A DNA stretch of 16,233 nucleotides from JAVKFY01 sp040223615 (lineage in GTDB: Bacteria > Pseudomonadota > Alphaproteobacteria > GCA-2731375). How positions within the stretch are numbered: the stretch's first letter is position 1; every line of letters starts with the position of its first letter. The notes under the pieces are model-generated. The model did not search any database, was not told the DNA's origin, and was given only the letters and a program-made list of their open reading frames with translations. The position numbers were made by a program, and so were the translations under genes. The DNA lies in contig JAVKFY010000001.1 of NCBI GenBank assembly GCA_040223615.1, positions 1 through 16,233 of the forward strand, written 5' to 3'. Positions 14,614 through 16,233 of the stretch are shown here, piece after piece.

Positions 14614-15135
14614 GTGGGTGAGGGCGCGATGCGACTGATCGGTTTCGATCCCGGCCTGCGCCGCACCGGCTGGGGCCTGATTGAAAGCCATGGCAGCCGG
14701 CTGCGCCACGTCGCGCACGGCACCGTGGTCTCCGACGGCGACCTGCCGCTGTCGGCGCGGCTGCACCAGTTGTTCGACGCGCTGACGGCGGTGCTGGCGG
14801 AATGGCGGCCGGCCGAGGCGGCGGTGGAGGAGACCTTCGTCAACAAGAATCCGACCACGACGCTGCGCCTGGGCCAGGCCCGCGCCATCGCGCTGCTGGC
14901 GCCGGACATGGTCGGGCTGCCGGTCGCGGAGTACCCGCCGAACATGGTGAAGAAGGCGGTGGTCGGCAACGGCCACGCGCAGAAGCAGCAGGTGGCGATG
15001 ATGGTTGGCACGCTGCTGCCCGGCCTGGGTACGGTGTCGGAGGACGAATCGGACGCGCTCGCGGTCGCCATCTGTCACGCGCACCTGCGCCAGACCCAGA
15101 ACCGTCTGGCCGCCGCCATAGAGGCGGCCTCTTGA
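14614..15135 (+). CDS. ruvC: Crossover junction endodeoxyribonuclease RuvC
   Basis: The dimeric Holliday-junction resolvase. Counting from the internal ATG at 14629 (168 aa), the four acidic catalytic residues are present: Asp7 (IGFDPGLRRTGWG), Glu67 (VEETFVNKNPTTTLRLGQARA), Asp139 and Asp142 (SEDESDALAVAICHAH). Two starts are possible: GTG at 14614 with GAGG 7 bases upstream (173 aa) and ATG at 14629 with GAGGG closer in. The ATG gives the usual MRLIGFDPGL beginning seen across the family, so it is at least as likely. The stop TGA overlaps the TTG start of ruvA (TTGA), so the two are translationally coupled. Confidence 0.95.
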   Translation: MGEGAMRLIGFDPGLRRTGWGLIESHGSRLRHVAHGTVVSDGDLPLSARLHQLFDALTAVLAEWRPAEAAVEETFVNKNPTTTLRLGQARAIALLAPDMVGLPVAEYPPNMVKKAVVGNGHAQKQQVAMMVGTLLPGLGTVSEDESDALAVAICHAHLRQTQNRLAAAIEAAS

Positions 15136-15734
15136 TCGCGCATCTCGCAGGCGAGGTGTCGGCGCTGCTCGACGAGGCGCTGGTGCTGGACGTGAACGGC
15201 GTCGGCTACCTGGTGTTCTGCCCGACCAGCGTGGTCGCCGGACTGTCGGTCGGCGAGCCGGCCAAGCTCTGGATCCTGACCCACGTGCGCGAGGATCACA
15301 TCCACCTCTACGGCTTCCGCGACCTGGTCGAGCGCGAATGGTTCACCGCGCTGCAAAGCGTGCAGGGGGTCGGGGCCAAGGTGGCGCTGGCGCTGCTGTC
15401 GGTGATGCGCCCGGACGAACTGGGCGCGTCGGTGGCGGCGCAGGACAAGACGCTGCTGACCCGCGCGCCCGGCGTCGGCCCCCGGCTGGCGCAGCGCATC
15501 GTCGCGGAACTGAAGGACCGGGCGCCGACCGCGCTGACCATCTCGACGGCACCGCCGACCGCCGGCGCGCCGGTGGCCGGCGGCGGCAATGCGTCCGACG
15601 CGGTCTCCGCCCTGGTCAACCTCGGGTACCGCCAGCCGGAGGCGTTGCAGGCGGTACAGAAGGCGTTGCGGGCCGATGCCGATGCCGATGTATCGGCGCT
15701 GATCCGTGCCGGCCTAGGGGAGCTGGCGCGATGA
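15132..15734 (+). CDS. ruvA: Holliday junction DNA helicase subunit RuvA (TTG start)
   Basis: A 200-aa protein that binds the four-way junction as a tetramer and loads RuvB. Domain I starts MIAHLAGEVSALLDEALVLD and contains VGYLVFCPTS, then LWILTHVREDHIHLYGFRD (about 47-65). The helix-hairpin-helix DNA-binding motifs are SVQGVGAKVALALLS and APGVGPRLAQRIVAELKDR. A low-complexity linker rich in Ala/Pro/Gly follows, then domain III (DAVSALVNLGYRQPEALQAVQKAL), which contacts RuvB. The only start that gives the family N-terminus is TTG at 15132, overlapping the ruvC stop and preceded by GAGG at 7 bases. The stop overlaps the ruvB ATG. Confidence 0.95.
   Translation: MIAHLAGEVSALLDEALVLDVNGVGYLVFCPTSVVAGLSVGEPAKLWILTHVREDHIHLYGFRDLVEREWFTALQSVQGVGAKVALALLSVMRPDELGASVAAQDKTLLTRAPGVGPRLAQRIVAELKDRAPTALTISTAPPTAGAPVAGGGNASDAVSALVNLGYRQPEALQAVQKALRADADADVSALIRAGLGELAR
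15673..15690 (+). repeat. Three tandem GCCGAT hexamers inside ruvA
   Basis: GCCGAT occurs three times in a row and encodes an Ala-Asp run in RuvA domain III (DADADAD). It keeps the reading frame. It is a small slippage-prone repeat, with no sign of frameshift in this copy. Confidence 0.5.
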
Positions 15735-16233
15735 ATGACGCCCCCGATGCCACGGGCCGGCTGGTCGCCGCCGGCGGGCAGAGCGAGGATGTCGCCGAGG
15801 CCGGTCTGCGGCCGCAATTCCTCGACGACTTCATCGGCCAGCAGACCCAGCGCGAGAACCTGAAAGTCTACATCACCGCCGCGCGCGGCCGCGGCGAGGC
15901 GATGGATCATGTCTTGCTCTACGGTCCGCCGGGGCTGGGCAAGACCACGCTGGCGCAGATCGTCAGCCGCGAGCTGGGGGTGAACTTCCGCGCCACGTCG
16001 GGGCCGGTGATCGCGCGCGCCGGCGACCTGGCGGCGATCCTGACGCACCTGCAGGAACGCGACGTCCTGTTCATCGACGAGATCCACCGGCTGAACCCGG
16101 CGGTGGAGGAAATCCTCTATCCGGCGATGGAGGACTTCCAGCTCGACCTGGTGATCGGCGAGGGGCCGGCGGCGCGCAACGTGCGCATCGACCTGCCGCC
16201 GTTCACGCTGGTCGGCGCGACCACGCGGTCCGG
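15731..16233 (+). CDS. ruvB: Holliday junction branch migration ATPase RuvB (N-terminal part)
   Basis: The AAA+ motor that drives branch migration with RuvA; the first 167 codons are in the window and the 3' half lies beyond the right edge. Seen: the N-terminal LRPQFLDDFIGQQTQRENL (26-44), Walker A GPPGLGKTT (65-73) with Lys71, a conserved ATSGPVIARAGDLAAIL block (88-104), Walker B LFIDEIHRL (113-121), EDFQLDLVIGEGPAAR (134-149), and sensor I VGATTRS at the end. The ATG overlaps the ruvA stop by 4 bases (ATGA), completing a ruvC-ruvA-ruvB operon. Confidence 0.97.
   Translation, partial: MNDAPDATGRLVAAGGQSEDVAEAGLRPQFLDDFIGQQTQRENLKVYITAARGRGEAMDHVLLYGPPGLGKTTLAQIVSRELGVNFRATSGPVIARAGDLAAILTHLQERDVLFIDEIHRLNPAVEEILYPAMEDFQLDLVIGEGPAARNVRIDLPPFTLVGATTRS

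Noticed and set aside
14802..15734. A 310-codon start for ruvA inside ruvC
   Set aside because: The extension overlaps the conserved catalytic part of ruvC and resembles no RuvA N-terminus; the TTG at 15132 gives the normal 200-aa protein.

Overview
The window is a very GC-rich, gene-dense stretch of bacterial chromosome that reads as core genome. Several features point to an alphaproteobacterium, probably near Rhodospirillales. These are the block coiled-coil gene - zapA - 6S RNA - 5-formyl-THF cyclo-ligase - YmdB-like phosphodiesterase, the HWE/HisKA_2-type histidine kinase, the yebC-ruvC-ruvA-ruvB block, and a perfect CtrA-type box (TTAA-N7-TTAA). I see no insertion sequence, phage gene, CRISPR array, tRNA or rRNA.

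Left part (1-3597). On the minus strand efp (elongation factor P) is followed by a SuhB-type inositol monophosphatase, then by the start of an unrecognised exported protein that runs off the left edge. Divergent from efp are a RidA-family protein and an orphan GAF + HisKA_2 histidine kinase on the plus strand. An efp promoter with 17-bp spacing sits in the divergent gap.

Middle (3609-10799). This is a seven-gene minus-strand run in transcription order tkt, gap, pgk, an unrecognised 112-aa gene, class I fructose-bisphosphate aldolase, thiE and a DapA-family aldolase/lyase. It combines lower glycolysis/gluconeogenesis and the non-oxidative pentose phosphate (or Calvin) steps with the last condensation step of thiamine phosphate synthesis, whose product TPP is the transketolase cofactor. 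thiE has no usable ATG/GTG/TTG start; an ACG behind a good Shine-Dalgarno is the best candidate.

Right part (10800-16233). Divergent from tkt, a promoter leads into a coiled-coil gene resembling zauP and then zapA (Z-ring assembly), a 6S RNA candidate, 5-formyltetrahydrofolate cyclo-ligase and a YmdB-like metallophosphoesterase. A small minus-strand helical-protein gene follows, separated by a hairpin terminator. Upstream of it, in the gap shared with yebC, lies the CtrA-type box. yebC then leads into ruvC, ruvA and ruvB (Holliday junction processing), tightly packed with TTGA and ATGA start/stop overlaps; ruvB is cut by the right edge.

There is no obvious undescribed multi-gene system. The points most worth a second look are the ACG start of thiE, the CtrA box over an unknown small gene, the unknown gene coupled to pgk, and the two mutually exclusive folds of the 6S RNA candidate. 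No gene-free stretch exceeds 300 bases; the longest are 13616-13854 and 10800-11024, described under their regulatory features.
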